A stretch of 64,000 nt of DNA from Scopulibacillus_A cellulosilyticus (GCF_042665295.1 NZ_JBHTCO010000041.1:62001-126000), one strand, 5' to 3'; shown: positions 40,456 through 50,044, numbered from the stretch's first letter. Notes: generated by a model not told the origin, from the sequence alone. Translations and numbers: made by a program.

Positions 40456-41790
40456 ATGGCAACATCCGCACAATCAAACAATACACAACAGCTGAAACGT
40501 TCCTTAACAATGAGGGACTTAATCGTCTATGGATTAATTTTCATGGGTCCGCTTGCGCCGATGGGTATTTACGGTGACGTTGTTCAAGCTTCCCATGGCA
40601 TGATTGTTCTAACATATCTAGTTTCTTGTGTTGTGATGCTTTTTACAGCATATAGTTATTTTTATATGTCTAAGGAATTTCCGTCCGCTGGCTCTGCTTA
40701 TGCCTATATACAGCACGGTTTGAATCCGCATATCGGCTTTTTGGCCGGTTGGATGATTTTACTGGACTATATATTGATTCCAGCCTTAAATAATTTAATT
40801 GCGGCGTCTTGGATGCACGCTTGGATGCCGTCCATTCCAAACTTTGTTTGGATCCTTCTTTTTGTAATTATCAATACAGTCGTTAACATCAGAGGGGTTA
40901 AGCTGGCGATGACAGTCAGCTGGATTGTATTTTTAGCTGAATTTGTTTTCTTCCTTTTATTTAGCGTGCTGGCTGTTATTTATGTCATTCAAGGGAAAGC
41001 TTCATTCTCTGCCGCTCCGATTTATCAGCCGCATGGATTTAGTCCGAGCTTAATTGCTTCAGGCATGTCAATTGCCGTGCTAAGCTTTCTTGGCTTTGAC
41101 GGTATCAGCACATTGGCAGAAGAAACGAAATCAAAGCGCTCAATTGTCGGTAAAGCAACTGTTTGGTCGCTGATTATTGTTTCCATTATGTATATTGTTT
41201 TTGTTTATCTGGGAGCTATCGTTCATCCAAACTACAACACTTTTCCAAACCTTGATGTTGCATTTTATTATGTCCTTAATCAAGTTGGCGGCCCTTGGAT
41301 GCAAACAACGGTTATTGTGCTGAAGTTCTTCTCCGCCATTTGTTGCGGAATGGCTGCTCAAGCTGCTATTTCAAGACTTCTGTTCAGTATGGGGCGTGAT
41401 CGTGTCCTTCCAAATGTTCTGTCAAAGGTTCACCGGAAGTATAAAACACCGATTGTTGCCATTTTATTAGTAGCCATTGTCGCTGTTATTATCGGCTATG
41501 TTATGTCAATCGGAAATCTGAGCCGTCTCGTAAACTTTGGCGCGATCACAACATTTATAGTCCTTAATATCACAGTCATTATCTACTTTTTTATAAGGAA
41601 AAAGTCCGGGAAATGGTGGCAGCATCTCATCATGCCTCTGCTCGGTTTCATTATCCTTCTCTATGTATGGATTAACTTTGACAAGATGACCTTTTATCTC
41701 GGCATCACTTGGTTCGTTATTGGCTGTATCATATTATTTATCAATGTTTTCATATTAAAGAAAAGCGGAAAAGATTTAAAAATAGATTAA
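40456..41790 (+). CDS. APC-family amino acid/putrescine permease (PuuP-like)
   Basis: 444 residues, 12 membrane segments. RSLTMRDLIVYGLIFMGPLAPMGIYG and FPSAGSAYAYIQHGLNPHIGFLAGW are close to PuuP putrescine importers; FLGFDGISTLAEETK is the APC consensus loop. Proton symport of putrescine or a related amine is the best guess. ATG after AAAGAGG; followed by a terminator. Confidence 0.85.
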   Translation: MATSAQSNNTQQLKRSLTMRDLIVYGLIFMGPLAPMGIYGDVVQASHGMIVLTYLVSCVVMLFTAYSYFYMSKEFPSAGSAYAYIQHGLNPHIGFLAGWMILLDYILIPALNNLIAASWMHAWMPSIPNFVWILLFVIINTVVNIRGVKLAMTVSWIVFLAEFVFFLLFSVLAVIYVIQGKASFSAAPIYQPHGFSPSLIASGMSIAVLSFLGFDGISTLAEETKSKRSIVGKATVWSLIIVSIMYIVFVYLGAIVHPNYNTFPNLDVAFYYVLNQVGGPWMQTTVIVLKFFSAICCGMAAQAAISRLLFSMGRDRVLPNVLSKVHRKYKTPIVAILLVAIVAVIIGYVMSIGNLSRLVNFGAITTFIVLNITVIIYFFIRKKSGKWWQHLIMPLLGFIILLYVWINFDKMTFYLGITWFVIGCIILFINVFILKKSGKDLKID

Positions 41791-41795
41791 TGATG

Positions 41796-41824
41796 AATGC
41801 CCCGTCTAATGAAGTCGGGGCATT
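41796..41824. terminator. Hairpin between convergent permease genes
   Basis: AATGCCCCG (41796-41804) pairs with CGGGGCATT (41816-41824). Confidence 0.75.
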
Positions 41825-41837
41825 GCATTGCAAATGA

Positions 41838-43292
41838 TTATAGTTTGTTGTCTGTATCTTGATCTTGTGAAACGATTAACTTAGCCGCTTTAATAGCATC
41901 GGGCCGATTACGACGCAGATACACCAATACAATAAATCCAATCACAATCCAAACTAATACAATGTAAGGCGGTAAATTCATAGGATAAGCGGGAACTGGA
42001 AATATCGAACCATAGAGTGCGACAAGAAGAAAAGCGCTTGATACGATGGGGAAGAATCCATGCAGCCAAAAGGAAAATTCCTTAGGATATTGTCTCCTGT
42101 AAAAGAAAACCAATGCTATATTGCCTAATATATATACCATAATGATTGATAATGTAAGAACCTCCGCTATCAGCTGACTTGCGGCAAAGGGGCCGAATAA
42201 AAAACCTGTTCCGAGCGTGAGAACGAGAGTAATGATGGTCTGAACGTTCAGTGCTGTAGAGGGGATTCGATATTTAGGGTGAATGGTGGCAAATGATTTT
42301 GGCAAAACACGAATACGGCCCATGGCGTATAAAACACGGGTACAGGCCGTTTGCGACGCAATGCCATTTCCCATTTGGCTATTCATAAGGGCCAGGAAGA
42401 TAAGTATCCATCCCCATCCCCAATAGCGGTGGGCCAATACATTCCATGGGTTTGAAGATGCCGCGTAACTAGACATTTTATCAAGTCCCCAGCCGGTTAT
42501 AGCCGCATAGGCCGAAATCATATAAAAAAGTCCAATAATCACTGAAGCCAGCAAAACTGCCCTGCCGACCGTCTTTCTCGGGTTGCGTGACTCCTCTCCT
42601 AAAGGCGCAGCTGTTTCAAAACCTGCAAAAGTAAATACGCCAAAAACCATGCCTAACAGCACACTTGACCAGCCGTGATTCAATGAAGCTTCAGGTGTAA
42701 AAGGAGCAACTCCCGGGGTATGGTGTGTACTGAAAAGAATAGATAAAGCAAGAATTAAAAAAATACCTATTTCTAAAATACCCAAGACACTTGCAACCTT
42801 GGAAGATGCATGAATGCTTCTATAAGTAATAAAATATAATAACAAGATGCCTGCTACGGACCAAACATACCAGGGAATCGCAAGACCAAAGACCGTCGGA
42901 AATGTCGTTTGAACCAGAAATCCGACAACAGCAAATACCGTTGATGGCATCAGCGGTTCATAAAACAAATAAAACCAAGCCGTCAAGAACCCAGCGTTCG
43001 GGCCTAGACCGCTGGAAGTATAAGTGTAATAACCGCCTGCTGATGGCAACTTTTTAGCAAATTGCGCCACTGTACTGGCCACCATTAAACTTGGAATCAT
43101 CGCCAAAAGCAATGAAAGCGGCAATGCACCTCCGGCGGCAGAAGCCACATAAGTTAAAGCAAACGCTACCGCACCAGCGGGAGCCATCCCTGTGATAGAC
43201 TGGAACACAACCTCACGAAGACCAACAGCATTATGTGATAAACCTAAATGACCTTGACCCCGATCCTTCGACGAAGCAGGCGGTAAGCCCAT
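41838..43292 (-). CDS. APC-family permease
   Basis: 484 residues with about 12 membrane segments: QSITGMAPAGAVAFALTYVA, LPSAGGYYTYTSSGLGPNAGFLTAW and TFAGFETAAPLGEESRNPRKTVGRAV are typical of APC transporters of the YhdG/EutP-neighbour type. It lies 283 bp from, and on the same strand as, two deaminase-like amidohydrolase genes, so its cargo may be their substrate. ATG after AGGGGGAAG. Confidence 0.85.
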   Translation of the reverse strand: MGLPPASSKDRGQGHLGLSHNAVGLREVVFQSITGMAPAGAVAFALTYVASAAGGALPLSLLLAMIPSLMVASTVAQFAKKLPSAGGYYTYTSSGLGPNAGFLTAWFYLFYEPLMPSTVFAVVGFLVQTTFPTVFGLAIPWYVWSVAGILLLYFITYRSIHASSKVASVLGILEIGIFLILALSILFSTHHTPGVAPFTPEASLNHGWSSVLLGMVFGVFTFAGFETAAPLGEESRNPRKTVGRAVLLASVIIGLFYMISAYAAITGWGLDKMSSYAASSNPWNVLAHRYWGWGWILIFLALMNSQMGNGIASQTACTRVLYAMGRIRVLPKSFATIHPKYRIPSTALNVQTIITLVLTLGTGFLFGPFAASQLIAEVLTLSIIMVYILGNIALVFFYRRQYPKEFSFWLHGFFPIVSSAFLLVALYGSIFPVPAYPMNLPPYIVLVWIVIGFIVLVYLRRNRPDAIKAAKLIVSQDQDTDNKL

Positions 43293-43513
43293 GTCACTTC
43301 CCCCTCATAAAGTTTATACATAAAAAATAATATTCGGCTTTTCCAACCTTTATTAGTTAAAATAGATAAATAAGAAACTAACAATCAATGGGGGATAATA
43401 ATCCTTTCTTATAAATTCCTTTACAGCAGTAAAACGGCTGACTTATATCATAAAATTCAACCTTGGAATAAGTTTCCAAGAATTTTTCCATCCGTGTTAC
43501 CCCGATTAACATT

Positions 43514-43556
43514 AAAAACCAACCGGCAGGTACCTTTTAACCCGCGGTTAGTTTTT
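43514..43556 (-). terminator. Terminator of the amidohydrolase genes
   Basis: AAAAACCAACCG (43514-43525) pairs, with one G:T, with CGGTTAGTTTTT (43545-43556), about 20 bp after the stop. It separates the hydrolases from the permease gene, which then probably has its own promoter within 43293-43513. Confidence 0.7.
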
Positions 43557-43575
43557 AAATTGAGCAGTTTTATAC

Positions 43576-44796
43576 TTATAATGAACCTGAAACAATTTTC
43601 CCTTTGAACATCGTCGCTGCCCGTGCAGATCTTCTGGCAATGGCTTCAGCGGAACAAGATGCTTCGACAAACACAAGGTTTGCATCATTGCCCGCTTTCG
43701 GCCAAACTTGTTCTCCGTCTTGATTAAGCGGTGTTTCGCCGCCGGTAATAAAGCGGAGCGTTTGAGACAATGAGCGTTCATCTGACCAATTTGAAATTTC
43801 CGCTAAACGCCCGGCTCGTTCTAAAATATCACCGTTACCAAACGGTGACCAAACATCAAAAATATTGTCACAGCCAACGGCGACAGGCACGCCTTTTTCA
43901 TGTAATAAGCCAACAGGCGGAAACCTTCGATCAATAGGCACACTAGTAATAATAGTAATCCCGGCATCGGCTAATATTTCTGCCATTTCCCCTGCCTCAG
44001 CTTGAGAGATATCCCCAAGTGCAAAGGCATGGCTAATCGCTACCTTGCCTTCAAGACCCGCTTCTTTTGTTAACTGAGCAAGTCTTTTTATTGTAAAAAC
44101 ACCCAGGTGATCGGCATCGTGCAAATGCATGTCAATACCCGCGTTTCCTTCAACAGCAAGTTCAACCATTTCTTGCAGCGAAGCCTCAATATTACCATCC
44201 ACAGTTGCAGGGTCAACACCGCCGACAAAGCTTGCTCCTTGGCGAAGGGCTTCTCTTACTAAATCTTTTGCCTTTGAACGTAACAATCCATGTTGAGGAA
44301 ATGCAACAATTTCATAAGATAATTTTCCTTCAAACGTCTCCAATGCTTTTTGGACGTCTTCTAAATTTTTCAATCCTACCTCAGGATAAATATCTACATG
44401 TGTACGAACGTGAGTCACGCCGGACTTTAAATAAATATCAAGTAACTTTTCCGCCCGTTCTTGTGTCGTGGTTTCCAAGGAAGGAAGCACTTTTTTCTCA
44501 ATTTCAAGGCGTTCAAAAATATTATTAACAGGGGTGACAGGGCGCCAATGATCGCCGAGCAATGTTTTATCCAAATGACAATGTTTTTCTATAAAAGACG
44601 GAAGCACTAACAGTTGTTTTGCATCTTTTTGCGGTAAATCGTCTGTGATCGTTTCGTTAGATGATCGTATATCAGCAATCTTCCCGCCCTTAATTAAAAG
44701 ATGGTTACATTCTGTTTTCGTCCCTGTAATCACGCCATGATCAACGTGGTAACCGCTCTCAAATCGGGCATTTAACAGCCAAATAGCATCGTTCAT
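43576..44796 (-). CDS. Cytosine-deaminase-like amidohydrolase
   Basis: 406 residues of the CodA-like branch of the amidohydrolase superfamily, which deaminates or opens N-heterocycles. Metal ligands: EKHCHLDKT (HxH), VAFPQHG, DMHLHDADHLG, ISHAFALGD and the final Asp in VGCDNIFDVWSPFGNGD. ATG after AGGAAAGG. Directly downstream of its truncated paralogue (about 42 bp). Product unknown; not codA itself, since core residues around the substrate differ. Confidence 0.85.
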   Translation of the reverse strand: MNDAIWLLNARFESGYHVDHGVITGTKTECNHLLIKGGKIADIRSSNETITDDLPQKDAKQLLVLPSFIEKHCHLDKTLLGDHWRPVTPVNNIFERLEIEKKVLPSLETTTQERAEKLLDIYLKSGVTHVRTHVDIYPEVGLKNLEDVQKALETFEGKLSYEIVAFPQHGLLRSKAKDLVREALRQGASFVGGVDPATVDGNIEASLQEMVELAVEGNAGIDMHLHDADHLGVFTIKRLAQLTKEAGLEGKVAISHAFALGDISQAEAGEMAEILADAGITIITSVPIDRRFPPVGLLHEKGVPVAVGCDNIFDVWSPFGNGDILERAGRLAEISNWSDERSLSQTLRFITGGETPLNQDGEQVWPKAGNDANLVFVEASCSAEAIARRSARAATMFKGKIVSGSL

Positions 44797-44821
44797 TCAC
44801 TATCTTTCCTTTCCTGTTATT

Positions 44822-45687
44822 TTAGAGTTTCCCGGCAACTAAATGCCCTGATGAGCGAGCAGTTCCGCGATTTCACTTGCTTCTTCAGGCGGGATGTCAG
44901 CTAATGCGAAGGCATGACTGATAGTGACCCTTCCTTGCCATCCGGCTTCTTCCGTTAAAGAAGCTAATCGCTTAAAAGTAAAAATGCCAAGATGACCAGA
45001 ATCATGGATATGAAGGTCAATATTTGCATTTGCCTCAACCGCAAGCTCCATGACTGTTTGCAATGATTTCTCAATATCTCCATCAATTGAGGCGGGATCG
45101 ACACCGCCGACGAATGACGCTCCCATTCGCAATGCTTCCCTGACAAGTGAAACGGAGTTGCTGCGTAATAAACCATGCTGCGGAAAAGCCACAATCTCGA
45201 CGGAAGCTTTTCCTTTATAGGCTTCCACTGCTTGCAAAGTGGCTTCGAGATTTTCAAGTCCGATCACAGGGTCGACATTGCAATGTGTACGAATATGAGT
45301 GGAACCTGAATGTATCAACAAATCCAGCAGCTTTTCCGCTCTTTCTTTTGCAACAGGAAGTAAGCGGGGAAGTAACTTCCGCTCTTCTTCGAGCCTTGAT
45401 ATGATGCCTTTTGTTGGTATCTTCGGTGCTTTCCAAGGACCTCCGTAATACGTTTTGTCCAAATGGATGTGCATATCTCTAAAGGATGGAAGTAATAAAT
45501 GACGTTTGACATCCCGTATAGGTAAATGATTTTGCAACGGTTTGCCTGCCGAAACAATTTCTTTTATTTTTCCATCTTCGATACGTATGTGAAAAATATC
45601 TGTTTCTGTACCGCAAACGGTGCCATTTTTATAACGGTAACCGACTTCTAATCTAGCATTTGTTAACCAGTACACTTTATCAGTCAT
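44822..45687 (-). pseudogene. Amidohydrolase paralogue with internal deletion
   Basis: The first 282 codons align well with the intact neighbour (DMHIHLDKT, VAFPQHGLLRSNS, FVGGVDPASIDG, DLHIHDSGHLG, ISHAFALADIPPEEASEIAELL), then stop after AHQGI at 44839. In a shifted frame the next bases read GHLVAGKL-stop, resembling the very end of the neighbour (KGKIVSGSL-stop). So roughly 115 codons, with the last metal-ligand Asp, were deleted and the junction is out of frame. An active enzyme is unlikely. Confidence 0.78.
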
Positions 45688-45770
45688 CTATCTTTAGCCA
45701 TCCTTCCCATTATGATACTTAACATTCAAATTAAAGAATGCAAAACACATGATAGCTTCTTATTTATTAT

Positions 45771-45890
45771 TTAATTCGCTCTGCCCTTTTTAATGTTGCT
45801 TACCTCTTTGGAATCCTTTAAAGATTGCTGTGATGCCTGACAAGCAGTAAGAAAAATAGTGGATACAATCATTAACAATAAGCGGTACAT
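45771..45890 (-). CDS. Putative 39-aa lipoprotein
   Basis: Minus-strand frame MYRLLLMIVSTIFLTAC with a lipobox (LTAC), then QASQQSLKDSKEVSN and a basic tail. ATG at 45890 follows GGTTGGGG. It sits between the LysR gene and the hydrolases. It could be a true mini-lipoprotein or the start of a lost gene. Confidence 0.5.
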   Translation of the reverse strand: MYRLLLMIVSTIFLTACQASQQSLKDSKEVSNIKKGRAN

Positions 45891-46002
45891 GATCAAACCC
45901 CAACCTTTACAATTATGCTATCATGGAAATAGTTATATGAAAAATATAAAAAAATAACTTTTACTTAAGTTTTTCATATATTAAAAGAAAGGGTTTTTGA
46001 CG

Positions 46003-46893
46003 ATGGACATTAGACAGCTGCGATATTTTATAGCGATTGTCGAAGAAGGAAAAATTTCGGCCGCCGCAGAAAGGCTCCATATCTCTCAACCGCCGTTAAG
46101 TCAACATTTAAAAGCCATGGAGGATGAGCTCGGTTCCAAATTAGCAGTGAGAAAAGGAAAGTCTATAGAATTCACAGAAGCCGGGAAAGCCTTATATAAA
46201 TATGCCTTGCGAATGAATGAGTTAATGGAAGAGGCTAAAAAGGAAGTTAAAGAAGTAGGAAATGGGGTAAACGGAACGCTGTCCATAGGGACAAATACAC
46301 ATTCCGTTATCGAACTGCCGGAAATTCTTCATCAATTTCAAAAACAATATCCTAAAGTCACATACAAAATTCAGCAAAATGAATCCCTTCACCTATGCCA
46401 ATTAGTAAGAGAGCGCTTAGTAGAGCTGGCGATTATCCGATTGCCGCTCAATCTGGATGAATTTTCAATTATTCATCTTCATACAGAACCATTTTATTTT
46501 ATTACATCAAAAAATAAGAAGCCGTTGGATCATCAGATTTCACTTAACGAAATCCAAAACTGCCCGCTCATTATACCGAGTACGGAAGGATTAGGGGTAC
46601 ATTATTTAATTTTAGAGGCATTTTCACGATTTCAATTACGGCCGAACATTATCAGTGAGTGCTCTGACATTTCGCTTTTAATGGAGTTAGTCTCAACTGA
46701 TTTTGGTACGTCAATTGTTCCGGAAACGTCGCTAAAATGTTTTAAAGGCTATCCTATACAGGCATACAAAATTCCAAGTGATGTTATGTCCGCCTCTATT
46801 GGATTAATATGGCTGAAAAATTATTACTTATCTAAAACAGCTCAAAACTTTATTGATTTAATAAAAAATCATCATTTTAATAATAGTAATTAA
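46003..46893 (+). CDS. LysR-family transcriptional regulator
   Basis: 296 residues: N-terminal winged helix DIRQLRYFIAIVEEGKISAAAERLHISQPPLSQHLKAMEDELG and a periplasmic-binding-protein-like effector domain. ATG at 46003 is preferred (AGAAAGGG nine bases upstream) over TTG at 45997. It diverges from the lipoprotein and amidohydrolase genes and probably controls them in response to their substrate. Confidence 0.92.
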   Translation: MDIRQLRYFIAIVEEGKISAAAERLHISQPPLSQHLKAMEDELGSKLAVRKGKSIEFTEAGKALYKYALRMNELMEEAKKEVKEVGNGVNGTLSIGTNTHSVIELPEILHQFQKQYPKVTYKIQQNESLHLCQLVRERLVELAIIRLPLNLDEFSIIHLHTEPFYFITSKNKKPLDHQISLNEIQNCPLIIPSTEGLGVHYLILEAFSRFQLRPNIISECSDISLLMELVSTDFGTSIVPETSLKCFKGYPIQAYKIPSDVMSASIGLIWLKNYYLSKTAQNFIDLIKNHHFNNSN

Positions 46894-46967
46894 CCCTTGT
46901 TTAAAAGAAATATTAAGGTTTATACTTTTAAAATCACCCTATTAAGCAACACTATAACCATTTGAGT

Positions 46968-47011
46968 AAAGTAGCCGATTTTCCCTTTGTAAGAAAAATC
47001 GGCTACTTTTT
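46968..47011. terminator. Bidirectional terminator
   Basis: AAAGTAGCCGATTTT (46968-46982) pairs with AAAATCGGCTACTTTT near 46995-47011; A/T tracts on both sides, between convergent genes. Confidence 0.88.
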
Positions 47012-47036
47012 ATAAACTCTTAAACCATCAGTCTTT

Positions 47037-47987
47037 TTAATAGCCGCGATTACGATCTACTAACCCTTGTAACGGCTGTTCATTTAAGAATCGCTTTAAA
47101 TTTTCTGCAAAGAAACGGCTCACGCCATCCCTTGTGCTCGGTCCAGACAAATGTGAAGTAACATATACATTTGGCATTCGCCATAAAGGATGGTCTTTTG
47201 GCAGCGGTTCCGTCTCAAAAACATCAAGAACCGCCCCTTGAAGATGTCCCGAACGCATAACAGCGAGTAAATCTCCTTCATCGATTAAAGCACCGCGCCC
47301 AACATTTATGATCGCAGCTTCCGGTTTCATTGCTAACAGAACATCTCTGTTAATAACATGATGAGTCGCCTCTGTTAAAGGAAGGGTTAACACTAAATAA
47401 TCAAGTTCTTTAACAAATTCCTTCCATTTGTCCGAAGTAAAATGACGATCAACGAGTTGCGCTTGTTTTCCGCTAAAACTTAATCCATGCACATTCATGT
47501 CAAAAGCACGGGCTTTACGGACAATTTCAGCGCCGATTGATCCGAGCCCTGCTACCCCCATCGTTTTTCCTGCCAAAGTTTCTGATATAAAAGGGTCCCA
47601 ACGGTTTTCTAATTGCGCCTTGCTCATACGGGGAACGTCTTTTACTATGTACAAAAGATAGGTAAAAACATACTCAGATATATAACCGCCAAACTGATCG
47701 ACGATTCTCGTTAGGATAATGTTCTCAGGTATGTTGGTATCACTAACCAAGTCATCGACGCCTGCCCCCATTGATTGAAACCATCGGACAGATGAAGCGA
47801 TTGGCTCATTAAGACATTGGGTCGGAAATTTCCATCCTAAAATAACTTCTGTACCCGGTAAATACTTTTTAGCTTCCTCCAAGGTTGAGGCTGCCTTGAC
47901 CGATGAAAACCCATAACCGCGGATACATTCAGCATAAGCTTCCGCTTGATCAGCGCTATATACAAGAATGTTAGGCTTTGGTGTCAT
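47037..47987 (-). CDS. D-2-hydroxyacid dehydrogenase
   Basis: 316 residues. NAD-binding GVAGLGSIGAEIVRKA, catalytic Arg in NVGRGALIDEG, Glu in FETEPLP and His in VTSHLSGPS. It resembles the GhrA/Ycf-type glyoxylate-hydroxypyruvate or ketoacid reductases rather than SerA (no ACT domain). ATG after GGAGGAG. Its stop and start are 47 bp from the ampS stop, so the two could form an operon. Confidence 0.9.
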   Translation of the reverse strand: MTPKPNILVYSADQAEAYAECIRGYGFSSVKAASTLEEAKKYLPGTEVILGWKFPTQCLNEPIASSVRWFQSMGAGVDDLVSDTNIPENIILTRIVDQFGGYISEYVFTYLLYIVKDVPRMSKAQLENRWDPFISETLAGKTMGVAGLGSIGAEIVRKARAFDMNVHGLSFSGKQAQLVDRHFTSDKWKEFVKELDYLVLTLPLTEATHHVINRDVLLAMKPEAAIINVGRGALIDEGDLLAVMRSGHLQGAVLDVFETEPLPKDHPLWRMPNVYVTSHLSGPSTRDGVSRFFAENLKRFLNEQPLQGLVDRNRGY

Positions 47988-48033
47988 AACCGAATCTCCT
48001 CCTTTTGCTTTAAATTACAAAATGGCTGTCTTT

Positions 48034-49266
48034 TTAAATAGCCCAAAGCCCTTTTCTTAAAATTGGTTCGATTTCCCCGTTTTCCGTTTCACCGTCTATA
48101 TCTAGCTCACTTGAACCGATCATAAAATCAACGTGCACCAGACTATTGTTCACCCCATGCTGTTCGAGTTCTTCCTGTGTCATTTTTGTTCCGCCTTCCA
48201 AACACGTTGGATAAGCTTTACCAATGGCTAAATGACATGAAGCATTTTCATCAAATAATGTATTAAAGAAAATCAAGCCGGATTGTGAAATGGGTGAGTT
48301 GTTAGGAACTAAAGCAACTTCCCCCAAATAATGAGAGCCCTCATCCGTTTCGATTAATCCTTTTAATGTTTCGTAACCGCTTTCTGCAGAAAAATCGACA
48401 ATTTTGCCATTCTCAAATGTCAATGAAAGTCCCTCAATTAAAGTTCCGCTGTAATTAAGCGGCATAGTACTTGTCACTTTTCCATTCACACCCGTTTTTA
48501 ACGGTAACGTATACACTTCTTCAGTCGGGATATTCTTGATAAAAACTGTACCGTCCGGATGACTTGAAGCAGCGCTTGCCCATAAATGTTTTTTGTTAAA
48601 TTCAATCGTTAAATCGGTGCCCGGCGCTTTATAATGAAGTTTTTTATATTTCTTTCCATTAAGATAATTTGCCTTCTCACTTAATTGCTGCTTATGTTCT
48701 TCCCATGCCTGAACGGGATCTTCACGGTCGGCTCTTGTCAAATGAAAAATGGTTTCCCAAAGTTTACTGACAGCCTCCTCTTCATTCAAATCAGGAAAAA
48801 CTTTTTGAGCCCAGCCGCTGGAAGGAACCACAACGATTGACCAGCTGACTTTATCCGACATTCGATAATGACGATAAGGCGCCAAAGCTTCAGCGGTTAT
48901 TTTATTATCTGCAGCAATTTTTCCCGGATCAATTGCTGTTAACAAATCAGGATTCGGAATACGGATGTCGAGAAATGCCGCTCCTTTTTCCGCTAATCCC
49001 TCAAGACCCTTGGCTATCCATTCCGGGTACTCTCGAAAAGACGATTCAGGCGCATACTTGAAACGCGTTAATGTCAGTTCATCATCATTCCAATTGAAAT
49101 GAACATATTTCGCTCCCGCCTGATAAGCCTTTTGAGTCACAAGACGGACAAAATCAGCTGCTTCAATGGGTGCCGTAATGACAAGTTCTTGTCCTTCTTG
49201 AATATTGACGCCATTCTTAACAGCAAGTTCTGCATATTTTTCAAGTTTTTGCTCAAATGTTGACAA
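48034..49266 (-). CDS. ampS: M29 aminopeptidase
   Basis: Metal-dependent aminopeptidase of the thermophilic-type M29 family. From TTG at 49266 the protein has 410 residues, as B. subtilis AmpS; GGAGGAG lies seven bases upstream. Metal ligands are in VNGKVTSTMPLNYSGTLIEG, YETLKGLIETDEGSHYLGEVALV, the FDENASCHLAIGKAY block and the C-terminal VHVDFMIGSSELDIDG. Cytosolic peptide turnover. Confidence 0.92.
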   Translation of the reverse strand: MSTFEQKLEKYAELAVKNGVNIQEGQELVITAPIEAADFVRLVTQKAYQAGAKYVHFNWNDDELTLTRFKYAPESSFREYPEWIAKGLEGLAEKGAAFLDIRIPNPDLLTAIDPGKIAADNKITAEALAPYRHYRMSDKVSWSIVVVPSSGWAQKVFPDLNEEEAVSKLWETIFHLTRADREDPVQAWEEHKQQLSEKANYLNGKKYKKLHYKAPGTDLTIEFNKKHLWASAASSHPDGTVFIKNIPTEEVYTLPLKTGVNGKVTSTMPLNYSGTLIEGLSLTFENGKIVDFSAESGYETLKGLIETDEGSHYLGEVALVPNNSPISQSGLIFFNTLFDENASCHLAIGKAYPTCLEGGTKMTQEELEQHGVNNSLVHVDFMIGSSELDIDGETENGEIEPILRKGLWAI

Positions 49267-49400
49267 AGTGAATCTCCTCCATTTCTTCTTCCATTGTATC
49301 ATTCGAAAATATTATTCGGGAAGCTGATCGGAAACTGTAAAGATTGATTCCAAACAGCGTTAAACTTAATAATGACTTTCTCCCATTAATTTAATTGTGT

Positions 49401-49780
49401 GAGTTCGCTCATAAAAAGGAATTTTTGCTCCTAATTTGCTTAGTCCGCTCATAAATGGCGAATTTTCGCTCCTAAATTACTTAAGTCGCTCATAAAAACA
49501 AATTTCCGCTCTTAAATTGCTTAAGTCGCTCATAAAAGCGAATTTCCGCTCTTAAATTGCTTAAATCGCTCATAAAAACGAATTTCCGCTCTTAACTTGC
49601 TTAAGCCGCTCATAAAAACGAATTCTCGCTCCTAAATTGCTGAGTTCGCTCATAAAAACAGATTTCCGCTCCTAAATTGCTTAATTTCGCTCTTAAATGA
49701 CGAATTTCCGCTCCTAAATTACTTAAGTCGCTCATAAAAACAAATTTCCACTCTTAAATTGCTTAAGTCGCTCATAAACT
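49401..49780. repeat. 40-bp tandem repeat (about 9.5 units) built of CGCTC half-units
   Basis: Each unit reads CGCTCATAAAAACGAATTT then CCGCTCTTAAATTGCTTAAGT, with small variations. CGCTCNTAAA recurs about every 20 bp through the block (for example at 49407, 49447, 49487, 49528, 49568, 49608, 49648). The copies vary at few positions, mainly in the A tract and in C/T after CGCTC. No unique spacers, so not a CRISPR. It lies between ampS and a small gene, in non-coding DNA. Confidence 0.9.
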
Positions 49781-49821
49781 ATCTCTTGCTACCCTTAACT
49801 CGTTCCTAAATCAATTTAATG

Positions 49822-49849
49822 AAAAAGCCGCCGAATTAATTCGGCAGCT
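49822..49849 (-). terminator. Terminator of the 48-aa gene
   Basis: AGC-CGCCGAATTAATTCGGC-AGCT hairpin with a run of five T residues on the minus strand, about 50 bp after the stop at 49898. Confidence 0.8.
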
Positions 49850-49897
49850 ATGTTCGATAGTACTCTTAATTTTTTACTTCCTTATTAAATAATTATA

Positions 49898-50044
49898 CTA
49901 CTCACTTGATTGCGTTGAGTTGAAAAACATATTAGCGTTCTCTTTATCTTTAACTTCTTGCTCCTTTTCTTTTGCTTCAGCTTCTGTTAGATTCATTTTC
50001 CCGTCTGATTCATAACTTTGCTTTAATGAATTTTTCTTATCCAA
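49898..50044 (-). CDS. Putative 48-aa hydrophilic protein
   Basis: TTG at 50044 with a near-perfect AAGGAGGGAT site; reads MDKKNSLKQSYESDGKMN, LTEAEAKEKEQEVKDKENAN, MFFNSTQSSE. Very rich in Lys/Glu, with no membrane segment, it looks like small unstructured spore- or stress-type proteins, but I recognise no family. A matching terminator follows. Confidence 0.65.
   Translation of the reverse strand: MDKKNSLKQSYESDGKMNLTEAEAKEKEQEVKDKENANMFFNSTQSSE

Noticed and set aside
49401..49780. CRISPR array
   Set aside because: The units are contiguous 40-bp repeats composed of two similar halves; there are no unique spacers, no cas genes and no leader.
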